A DNA stretch of 64,000 nucleotides from Dermacentor variabilis (GCF_050947875.1 NC_134577.1:68173139-68237138); one strand, 5' to 3'. Positions 43,033-56,419 are shown, counted from the stretch's first letter. Numbers and translations: made by a program. Notes: generated from the letters alone by a model not told the origin.

Positions 43033-46000
43033 GTGGCGTTCCTGGTTCATTGGAATTGTCGTGGACTTATCAAAAACTATAGCGACATAAAAGATATCTT
43101 TAACACGTTTTCTCCTGTGGCTTTATGTTTGCAAGAGACAAACTTAGGATCACAACATAAGAACATTTTAAAAAAACTACAAAGTATTTTGTTGTGATAG
43201 AGAGCAACCGAGTGGGCTCTATGGAGGTGTCGCAATAATAGTGAAAAATGGTGCTGCTACTCAGGAAATCAGGCTTCAAACGAAATACGAAGCTGCAGCA
43301 GTGACCGTCCTTGATTTTAAAACAATTACAGTAGGTACTGTGTATCTGGAACCACATCTAAACGTTACACTTCATGATTTAGAAGCACTTTTTAAACAAC
43401 TACCAGAGCCATATTTAGTAGTAGGGGATTTTAATTCACACTCATCTTTTTGGGGGAGTGACGAAACAGACACTAGAGGCCGTATCCTAGAAGATTTTAT
43501 TTTATCAAATAATGTCTGCCTGCTCCAATACAGGAAAGCATACTTATTGCTCTCCGAGCTCAGGAAAAATGAGCTGCTTAGATTTATCTTGCAGTTCTCC
43601 ATGGCTTTTTACAGATTTTAAATGGGATGTTGTTGACAACCCTTACGGAAGTGATCACCTTCCTGTAAAAAATTAACTTATCATCCCCACCACAAATCAT
43701 CCCAAGCAAACCACGTCGTTGGAACCTATATTTAGCAAACTGTACACTATTTCAAGCACAGGCGAGCCTGGAAAAAGTTTTCTCACGTAATCTTAATGTC
43801 GATGATCAAAACAAACTGCTCACAACCTGTATTATTAATGTCGTGCGGCTAGCTATTCCTCAGTCCTCGGGAGTGGTTCGACATAATAAAAAAATCTGGT
43901 ACACACAAGAATGTAGGGAAGCAAAAAAGAAACAAAGCAAAGCCTGGGGCATCTTCCGTAGATACCCAACCCATATTAATCTTGTAAATTTTAAAAAGGC
44001 GACAGCCAACGCACGCCGTATCCGTCGAGATGCTGAGAAAACTTCCTGGAAGAACTGCATATCATCTGTCAACAGCTCAACCACATCCAAAAAAATGTGA
44101 CAAGTCCATAAATTAAATGGCAGCTTCTCCCCTTTCACAGTCCCGTTTTTAACAGCTCCTGGCATACAAACAAGTAGAGAGGAACAGGCAGACGTACTAG
44201 GGGAACATTTTTCTAATGTTTCAAGTTCCTCACACTACACTCAATCGTTCCTGAAGCACAAACATACAACCAAAAAACAAAAACTTCCTACAAGTGGCTG
44301 TACAAATGAGCCCTATAATGCATTAATCACATTTCACGAAATCCAAAAAATACTGTCCGCAGGTAAACAGACGGCACCCAGCCCTGATGAAATACACTAT
44401 GAAATGCTGGCTCACCTCTCAGACGCTGCTGTGAACGCACTTTTACAATTCTTCAACAAAATATGGGTATCGGGAAAAATACCGGATGCTTGGAAAAAAG
44501 CCATGACTGTAGCGTTTCTGAAGCCTGCAAAGCCACCAACCAGCCCTGGCAGTTACAGGCCTATAGCTCTCACAAGTTGTCTCGCAAAATCATTTGAAAG
44601 TGTCTTGAACATGAGGCTGATGCTCACTCTTGAATCACGTGAACTTCTTGACATCCACCAGTGCGGATTTAAAAAAAAACATGTTCAACGACAGATCATC
44701 TCGTCCGCCTATAAAATACAGTCCGAGAAGCATTCGTGCACAAGCAACACTGTTTGGCAGTTTTTTTTTCGATATCAATAAGGCTTACCATACCACCTGG
44801 AGATTTGGTATTCTCCGTGGCCTAGCAAAACTTGGTATTCGTGGCAGGATGCTGAACTGCGTGAAAGATTTCATGTCCGACCGTTCATTTCATGTGCTCC
44901 TGGGTGCAACCTTTTCGAAGAAATTTGTCCAGGAGAATGGAGTGCCGCAGGATTGTATTTTAAGTACGACACTTTTCATAGTAAAAATGAACTCCATAGC
45001 AAAAATCATTCCTAAGTCCATTATGTATTCTGTACATGTCGATGAGCTTCAAGTAGCATGCACATCCTCCAGCTTACCAACATGCGAGAGACAGATGCAA
45101 CTCACATTGAATGAACTCACGATCTGGGCAGACAAAAATGGGTTTAAGTTTTCACCCCAAAAAACAGTTGCTGTCCTCTTCTAACTCAAAAGAGGCCTAC
45201 AGGTTGACCCCACCCTACACCTAAATGAAACCGTACTTCCAGTAAAGAATGAACAAAAATTTCTAGGTATAACTTTCTATAAAAAGCTCACATTCCTACC
45301 ACACATAACCACCCTCAAAAAGAAAGCTTTCCAATCACTAAATATACTTAAAGTACTGTCATATAAACATTGGGGTTATGATAGAACATGTCTTCTACAC
45401 ATTTATCGTTATTTAGTACGTTCCTTCTTAGATTATGCTGCATAGTGTATGGTTCAGCAAGACCGACATACCTAAAAAAATTGGACCCAGTACATAACTC
45501 AGGCTTGCGTATTTCATGCGGTGCATACCGAACGTCTCCTATAACCAGCCTTTACGTAGAAACAAACGCACCCCCACTAGAAAATAGAAGAGGCGCTCTA
45601 ACCTCTTCATATGTTCTTAAGGTACAATGTCTACCAAAACACATTCGCTACCCACTTGTAACAAAATGCCCTTCACGAGTACTTTTCAACTACGAACCAC
45701 AAACTACAAGACCACTGCTCCTGCGATTTGAAGAGATGTGCCGGAATCTTGGCATCTTGGACACTTTACCTGGCATTAACCACAGACAAAATCCACTACC
45801 CCCACGGTTCATCTTTCCGACAGCTTGCGATTTTACTTTAACACAGTTCCGTAAAGCACAAACTCCGGCACAACACATTATTCAGGAATTTCTAGCACTA
45901 GAAGAAAAATACAGCAGTTTCACAGATTTTTATACAGATGGTTCGAAAACAAATGACCATGTTGGAAGTGCAGTCGTCCAAGGGAACCGGGAAGAAACAG

Positions 46001-46749
46001 TAAGACTTCCGCAGTGCACATCCATTTTCACTGCTGAATGTTACGCCATTTCTATAGCAAAAGAGAAAATAGTAAAGGAGAACCTCGCAAATAGTATCAT
46101 ATACACAGACTCCCTAAGTGCACTCACAGCTCTTCATGCCAGAAATGCAGTCACACCATTATTAGAAGACATTATACACAATTTGATAAAAGCCACCACA
46201 CAAGGACTGAACACTAAATTATGCTGGGTTCCGAGCCACGTCGGAATTAGTGGCAATGAGAGAGCAGACGCATGCGCGGCACAGGCCCGGCACAAAGAAA
46301 TCACAAAAGTAAGGATACCTCCTAACGACTGCATGAAGTTAATATATCATAAACTAAGGAAAAAAATGGCAGTCTGCTTGGAAGAATGAACAAACAACAA
46401 ATTACACCTGTTAAAACCCGTGTTAGGCGATTGGAAATCTTGCACGCACTAGGAACGTTTCAAAAAAGTGATTCTGTGCCGTCTTCGCATAGGACACACA
46501 CACCTAACACACAACTTCATTTTAACAAAGCAAGACAAACCCCAATGTGAACTATATGGAGATGAGCTAACAATAAACCAAATCCTATTTTCATGCAGAA
46601 AACTTGAACCACTGAGGAAGAAGTTTTTTACCATATTTTACAAAGAACACATCCCTTTTCACCCAGCTTTGATTTTAGGAGATGCGCTTGTTGAAGTATC
46701 ATGTGTTTTTAGCTTTTTAGAAGAAGCTGGAGTTCTCACAAAACTTTAA
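43033..46749 (+). pseudogene. I-like LINE ORF2, inactive
   Basis: The expected start codon is GTG at 43,033 (VAFLVHWNCRG). QETNL is intact near 43,133, and VGDFNSHSSFWG lies near 43,420. RT pieces are SPDEIHYEML (44,385), SYRPIALTSCLAKS (44,550) and TWRFGILRGL (44,800). The catalytic motif reads HVDE instead of YVDD (near 45,038). RNase H from 45,388 to 46,389 is a long open stretch with YTDGSK, FTAECYA, YTDSLSAL and GNERADA, so its catalytic residues are kept. The C-terminal region (46,468-46,749) has a damaged finger (CELYGDE). Several frameshifts and stops separate the domains. Confidence 0.85.
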
Positions 46750-46976
46750 AACCTCGCAGAGTGCTTAACTACATATTACAGAACACCTCATCCACCTTCT
46801 TATCTCTGAGAAGAAGGCCGAGGTCCTTAGTTAACTTGTTGGGACTCTCCGGGGCTCTTGCCCAGACAAGGACTCACTGAGGCGTCCCAACTTTTTTAAA
46901 GAATCCATACCTAGTGTTTGGCGCATGATAGCCTAAGCTGCTTATGTGCCATTAAACTCAACTCAACTCAACTCTT

Positions 46977-49129
46977 AATGCCCGCTTTTGTATGCGACCA
47001 AACGGAGCATAACAGAATGAAGCTTCAATGCAGCCGGGCCCCGTCACTATAGCGTAGATGTTAAAGTGCCGGGCCCCGTCACTGTAGTCGCTACCTATGT
47101 CTTAACTTGGTTCTTAAGTACATGCTCGGTGGCTGATGGTTTATTGGTATTTGGAATACAATTCTACAGTGTGATTCTCGCAAATGTGGTAGTGAACTTA
47201 AAGCAGTTTGTGCGCACTTTAGGTAAAAGATGGTTATTGAGACCAGAGAACCCAGTAATGTTAGCATTTACAAAACATTTCAGCTATAAAGCCATCTGTG
47301 TCTGCATTGTTATGAAATAACTTGTCTATCACAATTGATAACTTCAACTGAAAGAGCTGATGAAGGGGATGAATGTGTAAACTGCAATAAAGTGGCGTTG
47401 CATTGGTTAAGAAATGGCTACAAGTCATGAGACGAAGCGCCTGATTTTGCAGACGTTCAAGTTGGCTGAGCTGTGTTGCCCGATGCTGATACGAAATAAG
47501 ATAAATGTGCGCGTGATAAAGCAAATCGATAACGTGCGGCTGAAAAAACATGAGTGAGTTTTGATTATAGCACGTATTTCAAAAGAAATCTTACAGAAAA
47601 GCGATTGCGCATGAAGATTGAATTTCAGCTGCATGTATAAAACCACAACAAGAAACTTTGCAGTCTCAGATATAGCTATTAGGTCGTCAAGACACAGATA
47701 TAGATTTCGAGGTTAGTGTCGGGAAAAAATACTTGTCTGGTAGTTCTGGCAGACCGCGCCACAAACAAAGCAAGCAGCGTGAAAAAATAACACCTGTAGC
47801 CGTCTGATTGTGCGGTGAGGAGGTACAGGTCCCTGCAATTGCGTGTTTAGAAGTTGCTAAAATATGTGAAAACTTTTACGACAAAGAGAAGTTGGCGGCA
47901 AACTAAGTGGAAGCTCATCTCCGAGGACGAATCACCGGTACTCTGCACCAAGTAGTAGCGGTATTTCAGCCTCAAAAGAAAGCTCATCATGCACACTTAT
48001 TTCTTCGCCCCGAACTATAAGTCAGAGGGCCTAAAGCAGCAACGTTCTCAGCGCAGACGACAGCAGCAGTGGACACCGCTTTGTGTGTGAAGGACACTTT
48101 TGAGAACAGTTCCTATAGAGCGATTTCACTCATGTGGTTGATTAAGAGATGTCTGCTTAAGATGAAGTGATATGGCGCTCCCGTTCGTCTCTGTAACATG
48201 GCACCTGAGAAAAGAATTGCGAAGTATTCTTTGGAACTGCGATCACACAACGTGATTAAGAGCGCAGACACTCCGAGAGATCACAGCAACCAATACGAAG
48301 CCTGCGCAAACTGCGACGACTGCGCCGATTTCTGTGTCGGCGCTTGCGTACGTGTTACCGCACGCCTACAGGATCCGGTAGTGAAATGTTCTACGGCTAC
48401 CGCGATTTCTGTTTGTGCGAAATCAGATTAATAATAATCAGCAGCAGCAACCTGGTTATCCTAGTGGCCACCCTGATGCAGTACTTGGCCACAACCTCCT
48501 ATATGCATACAACAATCAGAAATCCTCCCCCCCCCCCCCAGATTGACGTTACATTTAATAAAGTTCGATTGGATGCGTGTGAGTTTCTGGACAAGGAACT
48601 GAGACAGCTACACTATAACTTTGCAAAAATGTAAGTTCACTTGTTTCTGAAACAGAAAAAAATGATGCCAGCTACGGCATCAAAGGCTGGGAAGGATTTT
48701 TCACATAGCTTCATGAAAGGCGAAGGACATCGACGTAATTATATGGATGCAGTAACTACAGCTCTAAGTGTGGACATCCTCGCTCCAAACTGTTTTTACG
48801 CAGGCCATAATGGCTCGGTACATAGGTATTATTCTGCTGGTGAACTATGATAGGTCGAGGGTTTGGTTATACCTGCAAAGGTGGCCGCATTTTGATGGGG
48901 TTGGAGTGCAAAACGCTCGGATATTTAGGGTAACGTGCACGTTAAGAAAGACCATGGATATAGGTAGTCAAAAAGTATTCGGTAGTGCCCCACTGCGCTG
49001 TCTCTCATGTACAATGCACTGTGCATTATACAGAAAGCAAAATTATTACTATCAATAATAAGAATAATAATAATAATTGAAGTCAGAGAACGGCAGAGGC
49101 AGATTACATTCGAAGGCTAAGGAACGTGG
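46977..49129. other. Sequence specific to copy 2 between LINE and part B
   Basis: About 2.1 kb with no counterpart in copy 1. It contains a small tandem (GCCGGGCCCCGTCACT twice near 47,035-47,085), a fossil LINE fragment (47,261-47,551) and a C-run near 48,529. The rest has only short open frames without motifs. Confidence 0.5.
47261..47551 (-). pseudogene. Fossil LINE RT C-terminal fragment
   Basis: A minus-strand frame reads QLSQLERLQNQALRLMT followed by TPLYCSLHIHPLHQLFQLK. This matches the late, post-palm region of Jockey/CR1-type RT proteins, where a Q-N-(R/A)-LR motif precedes a leucine-rich domain. About 95 codons remain open. No other domain is visible nearby. Confidence 0.5.
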
Positions 49130-50921
49130 ACGAAAAGAAATGACCGGCTAAAATGTACAAATACATGTACCTCTGAAGCGTGCACATGGAATGGGAGAAG
49201 AGGGGAAGAAAGTTGGAAACCAAGTACGGGGTAGTTGAAAGTGTAGTTAGACAACGGAGGTTTCAGCAGAAAGAAAGCATGCGAAACAGAGGCAGTGAAT
49301 TGGATGCAAACAATAGGAACAAACAAAAAGATACCGTGGGTATTTATAAAACGACAATAAAGAAATCAGGAAGCGAAATCTGTATAATCACGCAATAGGG
49401 AGTGCCTTGCTATTTGAGGCCCAAGCAGGCTGTCTGAGGAAAAAAAAAATCCCGGCCGGAGCAAATATTCTTCACAGGATGCGGCATATGTGTGCTGCAA
49501 AAAAAAAAAAGAAGGCTGGAGACGGCTCGGCACATCGAAATGGAATGCCAAGATGCTGACCCAGCGATGCACGTATGGAGTGTACACCTTCCGCAAGCAT
49601 TGCGATTCAAAGAAGACGGAAGGATTAACAGGTCAGCACTCGAGATGGGTTAAAGAGGATCAGAGCATTAGGGGAAGAAAAGCATGGAAGAGATTGCTCG
49701 AACCGGAGTCATTGCAAGTGTAAATAATGGCATAGTATATTGGCAGATGTTTTTAAATACGAAAGTTACGACCGAGATCAGATAGGCAGAAGGCAAGACA
49801 GCGATAGCAGTAAGAAAACCTCATTAAGGGACTATTTGTGGACACCCGGTTTCACCGGGAATCCAGTAATCATCACCGTCGGCATCATCTCACCGGCGAT
49901 AACGCGAAAACTAACAACGAAGCTGTGCAGTGTTACGGTGCTAGAGAAGGTTTCAATTGAGGGAAGCTCAGTATGAAATTGATATCAAAGAACTACTTAG
50001 AAATATGAAAGATAGGGGGTTTCGACAGTGGTCAAGTTTATGCACAGGATTAATAAAGACTCACAGTGAAGGAAAGAAACTGAGTAGCCTACCAGCTGGT
50101 TTGTGGCCGGTATAGTAAGCAATATGGCCACGAAGTTCTCTACTATTTGAAGCGATATCAGTATATGCTTTGGAACGCGTACTTTAGAGCGAGCTGTACA
50201 CCAAGAAAGGAGCCTGTGTTTTGCTGCAGTAGAGCAAGGCAAACGATGGACAATGCATTATAATGTGAGGATATCTACACAGCTGTCTGTTTAGGCTCCG
50301 CTGACCTCCATGAAGCCCTTGGGTTCAAGATAAAACATGTGCACAATAAAGAATAGCTAAAGGCGGTTGGAGGTTTGATGGCAGAAATTAGGGGGACTAC
50401 AAATAACGGGGACGTACAAAAACGAAGTTCCCAATAATCGCTCAGAAAGCTCGTTGCTGGGTTTTTTAGTTCTTCTTCATTCTTTTTTTTTTTTTTGCAG
50501 AGAAGCTATTCAGGGCTACTTTCCCCACTATCGTGTTCGCGTGTACAAAAAAGAAATCACGAAGGCAGTGCAACACCGGGCCAACCCGCGGCGGGGGTGA
50601 AGCAGGCGTTAAGCACTCCGCATACGGGGGCCGATCCAGAAGATAGTGAAATGGAGGGCCGACCCGCGGCGGAGGTGCAGTTCGCCATTAAGGGGCCCAG
50701 GTACACGGTATAGCTGGTCATCCTTCTTCACAGAGTGAAAGGGCACTGAACTTTTTCTGTAAAAATAAGATAGCCGGGACATTCGGCGAAGAAAGAAAAA
50801 GGCCTCGGTGGCGCCGGCCACCACCCGATATCAAAGGACGTACTCGTAGCATCCATCCTTCCATCCATCCGGTCAGGCACACGTTAAAGACATAGTTATG
50901 TATACTAGATACATATATTTT

Positions 50922-50933
50922 AAGGAAGATAGA
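50922..50933. repeat. Target-site duplication AAGGAAGATAGA, left copy
   Basis: Matches AAGGAATATAGA at 56,787-56,798 with one difference. The empty site in copy 1 (18,538-18,549) reads AAGGAAGCTAGA once. This establishes the LINE boundaries. Confidence 0.9.
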
Positions 50934-51458
50934 ACCCCGCAGGGGCGTCTGCGTCAGCAGGCGTTTGGTGTGTTGCGACACCACGTACCCGAGCACACGA
51001 GGGTTGGACCCTCCCGCGTGTAGCCGTGCGCGGCTTAGCCGTGTCCGGGGAAAAGGGGATCCTGGGGGTTGAGCCAATGCCGGGTGTTTGGACCTTTACG
51101 GCCCCTCGGCGGCGGCAACACACCCCTTTGGCCTCGGCTTCACGTAGACGGCACCCCCGGACTGACCCACCCGGGGGAAGTCGGTAGTTGCCGTTTCCTG
51201 TCTCTCTCTCCTTCGACCCTTCGTCTTTCTCTCACTTTCCAGCTTTCCTGTCTTCTTCTCACTTCTGAATTTCTGATCCTTCGGGCAGCTAGGGTTAACC
51301 TTGTGTGAAATAACCAAGCTTGGTTATATCATATTTGGTTATAGTGGTTGTGTACAGCTGGTGATGGCAGGCCTCGTTTATTTACAAGGCCTGTCACGTC
51401 CCCTTGTTGGGCTCCATGGTGGGTGGCTGACACCACTGCCGAAATTACTCCAATTTTT
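50934..51458 (+). promoter_or_regulatory. LINE 5' UTR / candidate internal promoter, conserved among four copies
   Basis: Begins with the palindrome CCCCGCAGGGG. The same leader is found at 12,899, 29,673 (minus) and 41,283. Shared words include TTGCGACACCACGTACCC, CGCGGCTTAGCCGTGTCCGG and GCACCCCCGGACTGACC. LINEs carry their promoter in the transcribed 5' region, so this is the likely promoter. No specific promoter box was identified. Confidence 0.5.
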
Positions 51459-52664
51459 ATGGCTTCTTCTTTCCCCAGGCTTCCTGATCGCCCTCTCACA
51501 AAAAGAGGGCGCACCGAAGAATGTTTCAACTTCTTTAATAAGCCCACTGAAATTTTTCCACGTTTCCACGTGATTCACAGCGAAACCCCCGACAAGACCG
51601 TAAGAACTGTATCACCTTTCGTTGTCGCGAAATGCCTAACTGAGACCCTAGGTGCAGGATACAAAGTCACGAAAATGGCCAGTGGTGACATTCTCCTTGA
51701 AGTCCGTGATAAAGCTCAGCATGAAAATCTGCAAAAGCTCACCTCGCTTGGCGACACCCAAATCTCTCTAAGTCCTCATCGTTCATTGAATAGTACACGA
51801 GGGGTAGTATCAGATCAGGACCTGCTGGAACTGACTGAGACAGAGCTCCTAGAAGGCTGGAAAGACCAACACGTTACGAATGTACAGCGAATTAAGATCC
51901 GGCGTGACGACAAAGAAATTCCGACAAAACACCTCATACTTACCTTTTGTACGAGCACACTCCCTGAACAAATCGAAACCGGCTACTTGAAAATAAATGT
52001 AAGACCATACATTCCAAACCCCCGACGCTGTTTTAAGTGCCAAAGATTCGGTCACGGCTCTCAGAGCTGCAGGGGCCGTACTACCTGTGCAAAGTGCGCA
52101 TCACATGAGCACCCTGCATATAACTGCAATGATCCACCCCACTGTGCAAATTGTGACGGTGAACACCCGGCATACTCTCGCTCTTGTCCCTTATGGAAGA
52201 AAGAAAAAGAAATTATCACGCTCAAAGTAAAAGAAAATATTTCCTTCAAAGAAGCTAGAAAACGCCTCTCGTTTGTGGGGCCTTCTTTCTCCGACGTGGC
52301 ACGGCAGGGGGAAGTGCCACAACGGTTCTCGGCGGCCGTTAGGACCACGCAAAGTGGACCGACGGTAGCGCCACTCGCCCCCACTGCGGAATCAGCTAGT
52401 GCTGTTCCGCAACCCAGCAAGAGCCAGCAGTCCACCGGACCTGCGGGCTCCACGACTTCTAGGGCCTCTGTTCGCACAGAGAAGCCCGAAACACCCGCGA
52501 ACGTACACCGCGAGCGGGCATCCAGCGCCTCTATGGAGGCGATGGATACATCAAGTGTATCGGCGTCTCGGACGCCGAAGGATCGGCGAAGCTCTCAGGA
52601 GCTGCCCAAAAAAAGGCAAATCCCGCATCACAGGGCCTGGCAAGGTTCCTGTGGGATAACATAG
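51459..52664 (+). CDS. I-like LINE ORF1 protein (three CCHC zinc knuckles)
   Basis: An RNA-binding, gag-like protein of about 401 residues that coats element RNA in the retrotransposition complex. I chose the ATG at 51,459 (MASSFPRLPD) because the homologous ATG is kept in the related copies; the frame is open upstream to 51,348. Knuckles lie at about residues 191-243: CFKCQRFGHGSQSC, CAKCASHEHPAYNC and CANCDGEHPAYSRSC. A conserved KKEKEIITLKVKENISFKEA follows, then a Ser/Pro/Thr-rich tail. A run of seven A near 52,607 (six in-frame bases, AAGAAA, in the relative at 14,890) shifts the last 17 or so residues. The effect on function is unclear. ORF2 begins 39 bases downstream. Confidence 0.85.
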   Translation: MASSFPRLPDRPLTKRGRTEECFNFFNKPTEIFPRFHVIHSETPDKTVRTVSPFVVAKCLTETLGAGYKVTKMASGDILLEVRDKAQHENLQKLTSLGDTQISLSPHRSLNSTRGVVSDQDLLELTETELLEGWKDQHVTNVQRIKIRRDDKEIPTKHLILTFCTSTLPEQIETGYLKINVRPYIPNPRRCFKCQRFGHGSQSCRGRTTCAKCASHEHPAYNCNDPPHCANCDGEHPAYSRSCPLWKKEKEIITLKVKENISFKEARKRLSFVGPSFSDVARQGEVPQRFSAAVRTTQSGPTVAPLAPTAESASAVPQPSKSQQSTGPAGSTTSRASVRTEKPETPANVHRERASSASMEAMDTSSVSASRTPKDRRSSQELPKKRQIPHHRAWQGSCGIT

Positions 52665-52703
52665 TTTTCCTCTCTTGAACACACATCACCATACACTTTC
52701 ACT

Positions 52704-55700
52704 ATGGATACACAAATATTATATTGGAATGTCAGGGGTCTTCTTCACAATCTAGATGATGTCAAGGAACTCCTACATAAACATAACCCAAAGGTGCTGT
52801 GTGTTCAAGAGACTCATCTGAAAAGCACACAAACAAACTTTCTTCGTAACTACGCCATCTTCAGAAAAGACCGTGACGAGGCTAACGCGTCGTGCGGTGG
52901 CGTAGCAATTGTCGTAGACAAGTCTATAGCTTGTCATCATGTAGCCCTACAGACACCCCTCGAAGCAGTATCAGCGCGAGGAGTTCTTTTTAATAAGTTG
53001 GTTACTGTTTGCTCCATTTACATACCCCCAAACTATCACCTTCACAAAACAGACTTCTACAACCTTATAAATCAGCTTCCGAAACCCTACATACTCGTTG
53101 GTGATTTTAATGCCCACAACACCCTTTGGGGAGATTCCCGTTGTGACGCGAGAGGTCGGCTGATAGAACATTTTCTTTTGACATCCGGTGCATCCCTATT
53201 TAATAAGAAGGAGCCGACTTATTACAGTGTGCATCACAACACATACTCATCTATAGACTTAGCAATTGGCACTGCTAGTCTTCTGTCTGACCTGAAATGG
53301 AATGTCATCAAGAATCCTTTTGGAAGTGATCACTTCCCAGTCACTCTAAACTTAACAACACAGTATGATTCTCCACCGCATGTCCCTCGATGGAAATTAG
53401 CCTCAGCCGATTGGAAAAGTTTTCAAGAATGTACTTATTTACCGTGGGACTTTTTAGAATACTATACTATAGATGATGCCGTATCATATTTTACTCATTT
53501 TATTATCGACGCAGCGCAAAAGTGTATACCACAAACAAATGGTCTTTCATCCAAAAGACGTGTCCCGTGGTGGAACGAAGATTGCAAAGAAGCGCGAAAG
53601 AGGCAGATTAGGGCATGGGGCAGGCTTCGTCGATCACCAAATGCGGAGAATCTAATTGAATTCAAGAAGGCAAAATCACAGGGCAGGAGAACACGACGAC
53701 GTGCTAAGCGAGAAAGCTGGGAAAGGTACATCTGTAGTATCAATTCGTACAAGGATGAGGGTAAGGTATGGAACAGGGTGAACAGATTAAAGGGCAGGGA
53801 AACACAACCGCTTCCTTTAGTAAACGCTCAAGGCGACACCATGAAAGATCAGGCAGACCTCCTGGGTAAGCATTTTGAAAATATTTCTAGTGCATCACAC
53901 TATGCGCCAACTCTCCTAAAGTTCAAGGAACGCATAGAGCGAGAGCGCCTTGAACGAAAATGCGCAGCAGATGAACCTTATAACCGTCCGTTTAGTCTCG
54001 CTGAACTGAAGGCTGCTCTCAGTTCCTGCGGCAACTCAGCACCAGGTGGTGACCGCATAATGTATGCAATGATAAAGAATATGCATCCAGAAACATTGAA
54101 CACACTTCTGTCTCTTTACAACACCATGTGGCTATCTGGGCATATTCCATCCTCATGGAAAGAAGCATCCCAATTCATAAGCAAGGCAAAGACCCCGCAT
54201 TAGCCAGTAGTTACAGACCAATAGCACTAACGAGCTGCATGTGTAAACTATATGAAAAAATGGTTAATCGGCGTCTAATCTATTTCCTGGAAAGCAACCG
54301 TCTACTTGATCCCCTTCAATGTGGTTTCAGGGAGGGTAGGTCAACAATAGACCACCTTGTTCGCATTGAGGCAAATATTAGAGAGGCTTATATACACAAA
54401 CAATTTTTTCTTTCTGTATTTCTGGACTTGGAGAAAGCCTATGACACAACATGGCGGTTCGGAATCCTCCGAGACCTATCTGCGATGGGCGTACGCGGCA
54501 ATATGCTAAATATGATAGAAAACTGCTTGACTAACCGCACATTCCGTGTTAGAGTGGGCAATGCCCTGTCCAGGCTATTCACTCAAAAGACTGGTGTGCC
54601 ACAAGGAGGCGTGCTTAGTTGCACCCTCTTCATTGTGAAAATGAACTCCATCCGCGAAGTCATTCCATCCTCAATTTTTTATTCAATATATGTAGACGAT
54701 GTACAACTAGGATTTAGGTCTTGTAACCTTGCTGTCTGCGAGCGCCAAGTCCAGCTCGGACTGAACAAGGTTTCAAAATGGGCAAACGAAAATGGCTTCA
54801 AGCTAAACCCCTCCAAAAGCTCCTGTGTACTTTTTTCTAGAAAGAGAGGCTTGATACAAGATCCTGATATTATGCTGCATGGACAACACATACCACTCAA
54901 CACTGAACATAAATTTTTAGGCATAATACTCGACTCAAAACTAACCTTCATTTCTCATATCAAGTATTTGAAAGCTAAATGCCTTAAAACAATGAACATC
55001 CTGAAAATACTGTCACATAAAACATGGGGAAGCGACAGGAAATGCCTCATGAACCTCTACAGGAGCCTTGTACGATCGCGCTTAGACTACGGTGCCGTTT
55101 TGTATCACTCAGCTACACCCAGTGCTCTCAAGATGCTGGACCCTGTGCATCATCTTGGTATCCGCCTCGCCACCGGTGCCTTTAGGACGAGTCCGATTCA
55201 AAGCCTCTATGTCGAATCGAATGAATGGTCGCTCGATCTGCAGCGGTCATATTCTACATTTAATTATTTTCTGAAAGTACATGCTAACGAAAACCATCCT
55301 TGTTATCCCACCATAAACGATATGACCTCTGCAACACTCTTTCACAACAAACCTACAGCCAGAGAGCCATTCTCGATCCGTGTGACAAAGCTGAGCGAGG
55401 AGATGGATGTTCATATTCATGAAAATAGACTAATGGCTTCTGCCAAGCCGTTTCCACCGTGGTTGTGGCGAACCATTGACTGTGACACGTCATTTGTGGA
55501 GGTAACGAAGCACGCTCCAGAGGCGCACATTCATATGCATTTTCTGGAATTACAATTTAAATACCCTTGTCCAGAGTATTACACAGATGCGTCTAAATCA
55601 CATGCTGGCGTGTCATACGCAGCCGTCGGCCCATCCTTTTCCGAGTCCGATGTTCTGCACCCTCAAACAAGCATCTTTACAGCAGAGGCGTATCCAGTAT

Positions 55701-56419
55701 GGTCGGCTGCAAAACACATCAAACAGTTAAAACTACGTAAGGCGGTCATATACACAGACTCATTAAGTGTTGTGAAAACATTGATGTCATGCTTCAACCA
55801 CAGAAATCCGATAATTGCAGATCTTTTCTCTCTCCTGTGTACTATTTATGCCTCTGGCCAACATGTAACGATATGCTGGGTGCCTGGACACAGAGCTATT
55901 GAAGGTAACGTCCTGGCAGACCGAATTGCTACCTCCTTAGACACAAAAGCTTGCAACATGTCCGCAGCCGTTCCCTTCTCAGACCTAAAGCCATACTTAC
56001 GGAAACAACTCAGAACCTACTGGCAGCATAAATGGGACTCGGAAACCCTTAATAAACTCCACATAGTTAAGCCACATTTAGGATACTGGCCATCACTGAC
56101 CAAGTCCAGACGAAGTGATGTCCTATTCTGTCGTCTCAGAATAGGGCACACTTACGGTACACATAGCTTTTTGTTGAGTGGCGGTGAGCGTCCAATGTGT
56201 AGTAGATGTGGGGAGACACTCAGTGTTCAGCATGTCTTCCTAGAATGCCGCGAAACACAAGCCGAAAGGAAAAAACACTTCCCTTTAGCATACAGTCAGT
56301 GTATACCACTTCACCTGGCACTGTTTCTAGGCAGAGAACCGCTATTTCACATGCAATCTACTTTAGCCTTTTTAAACGACGCTGACACGCTCCACGTTTT
56401 CTGTGCAAGAAATTCGTAA
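52704..56419 (+). pseudogene. I-like LINE ORF2: endonuclease, RT, RNase H, one frameshift
   Basis: Two long overlapping frames (52,704-54,203 and 54,128-56,419) make up one polyprotein of about 1,240 codons, broken by a small indel near 54,165 after SSWKEA. The endonuclease (residues 1-220) has YWNVRG, VQETHL, VGDFNAHN and SDHFPV. The RT has SYRPIALTSC, FLDLEKAYDTTW, TGVPQGGVLS and YVDD (54,690). RNase H has YTDASK (55,580), TAEAY, YTDSLSV and GNVLADRIA, all catalytic residues present. A CCHC finger MCSRCGETLSVQHVFLEC lies near 56,195. The protein would nick target DNA and copy the RNA in place. With the frameshift, RT is uncoupled from the endonuclease. Confidence 0.9.

Larger units (their letters stand above)
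41283..46967 (+). mobile_element. Full-length, decayed I-like LINE (plus strand)
   Basis: Begins GGCCCCGCAGGGG and ends with CCATTAAACTCAACTCAAC, flanked by a perfect 9-bp TSD. Layout: 5' UTR to 41,812, ORF1 41,813-42,971, ORF2 43,033-46,749, 3' UTR. Its proteins group with the minus-strand element at 24,067-29,673 and are only roughly half identical to those of the element at 50,934. Its 5' leader, by contrast, is nearly identical to that element's. Confidence 0.9.

Noticed and set aside
48198..48431. Cys-containing 77-codon open frame near 48,300
   Set aside because: No conserved spacing, no homologous counterpart in copy 1, and no supporting signals; probably chance.
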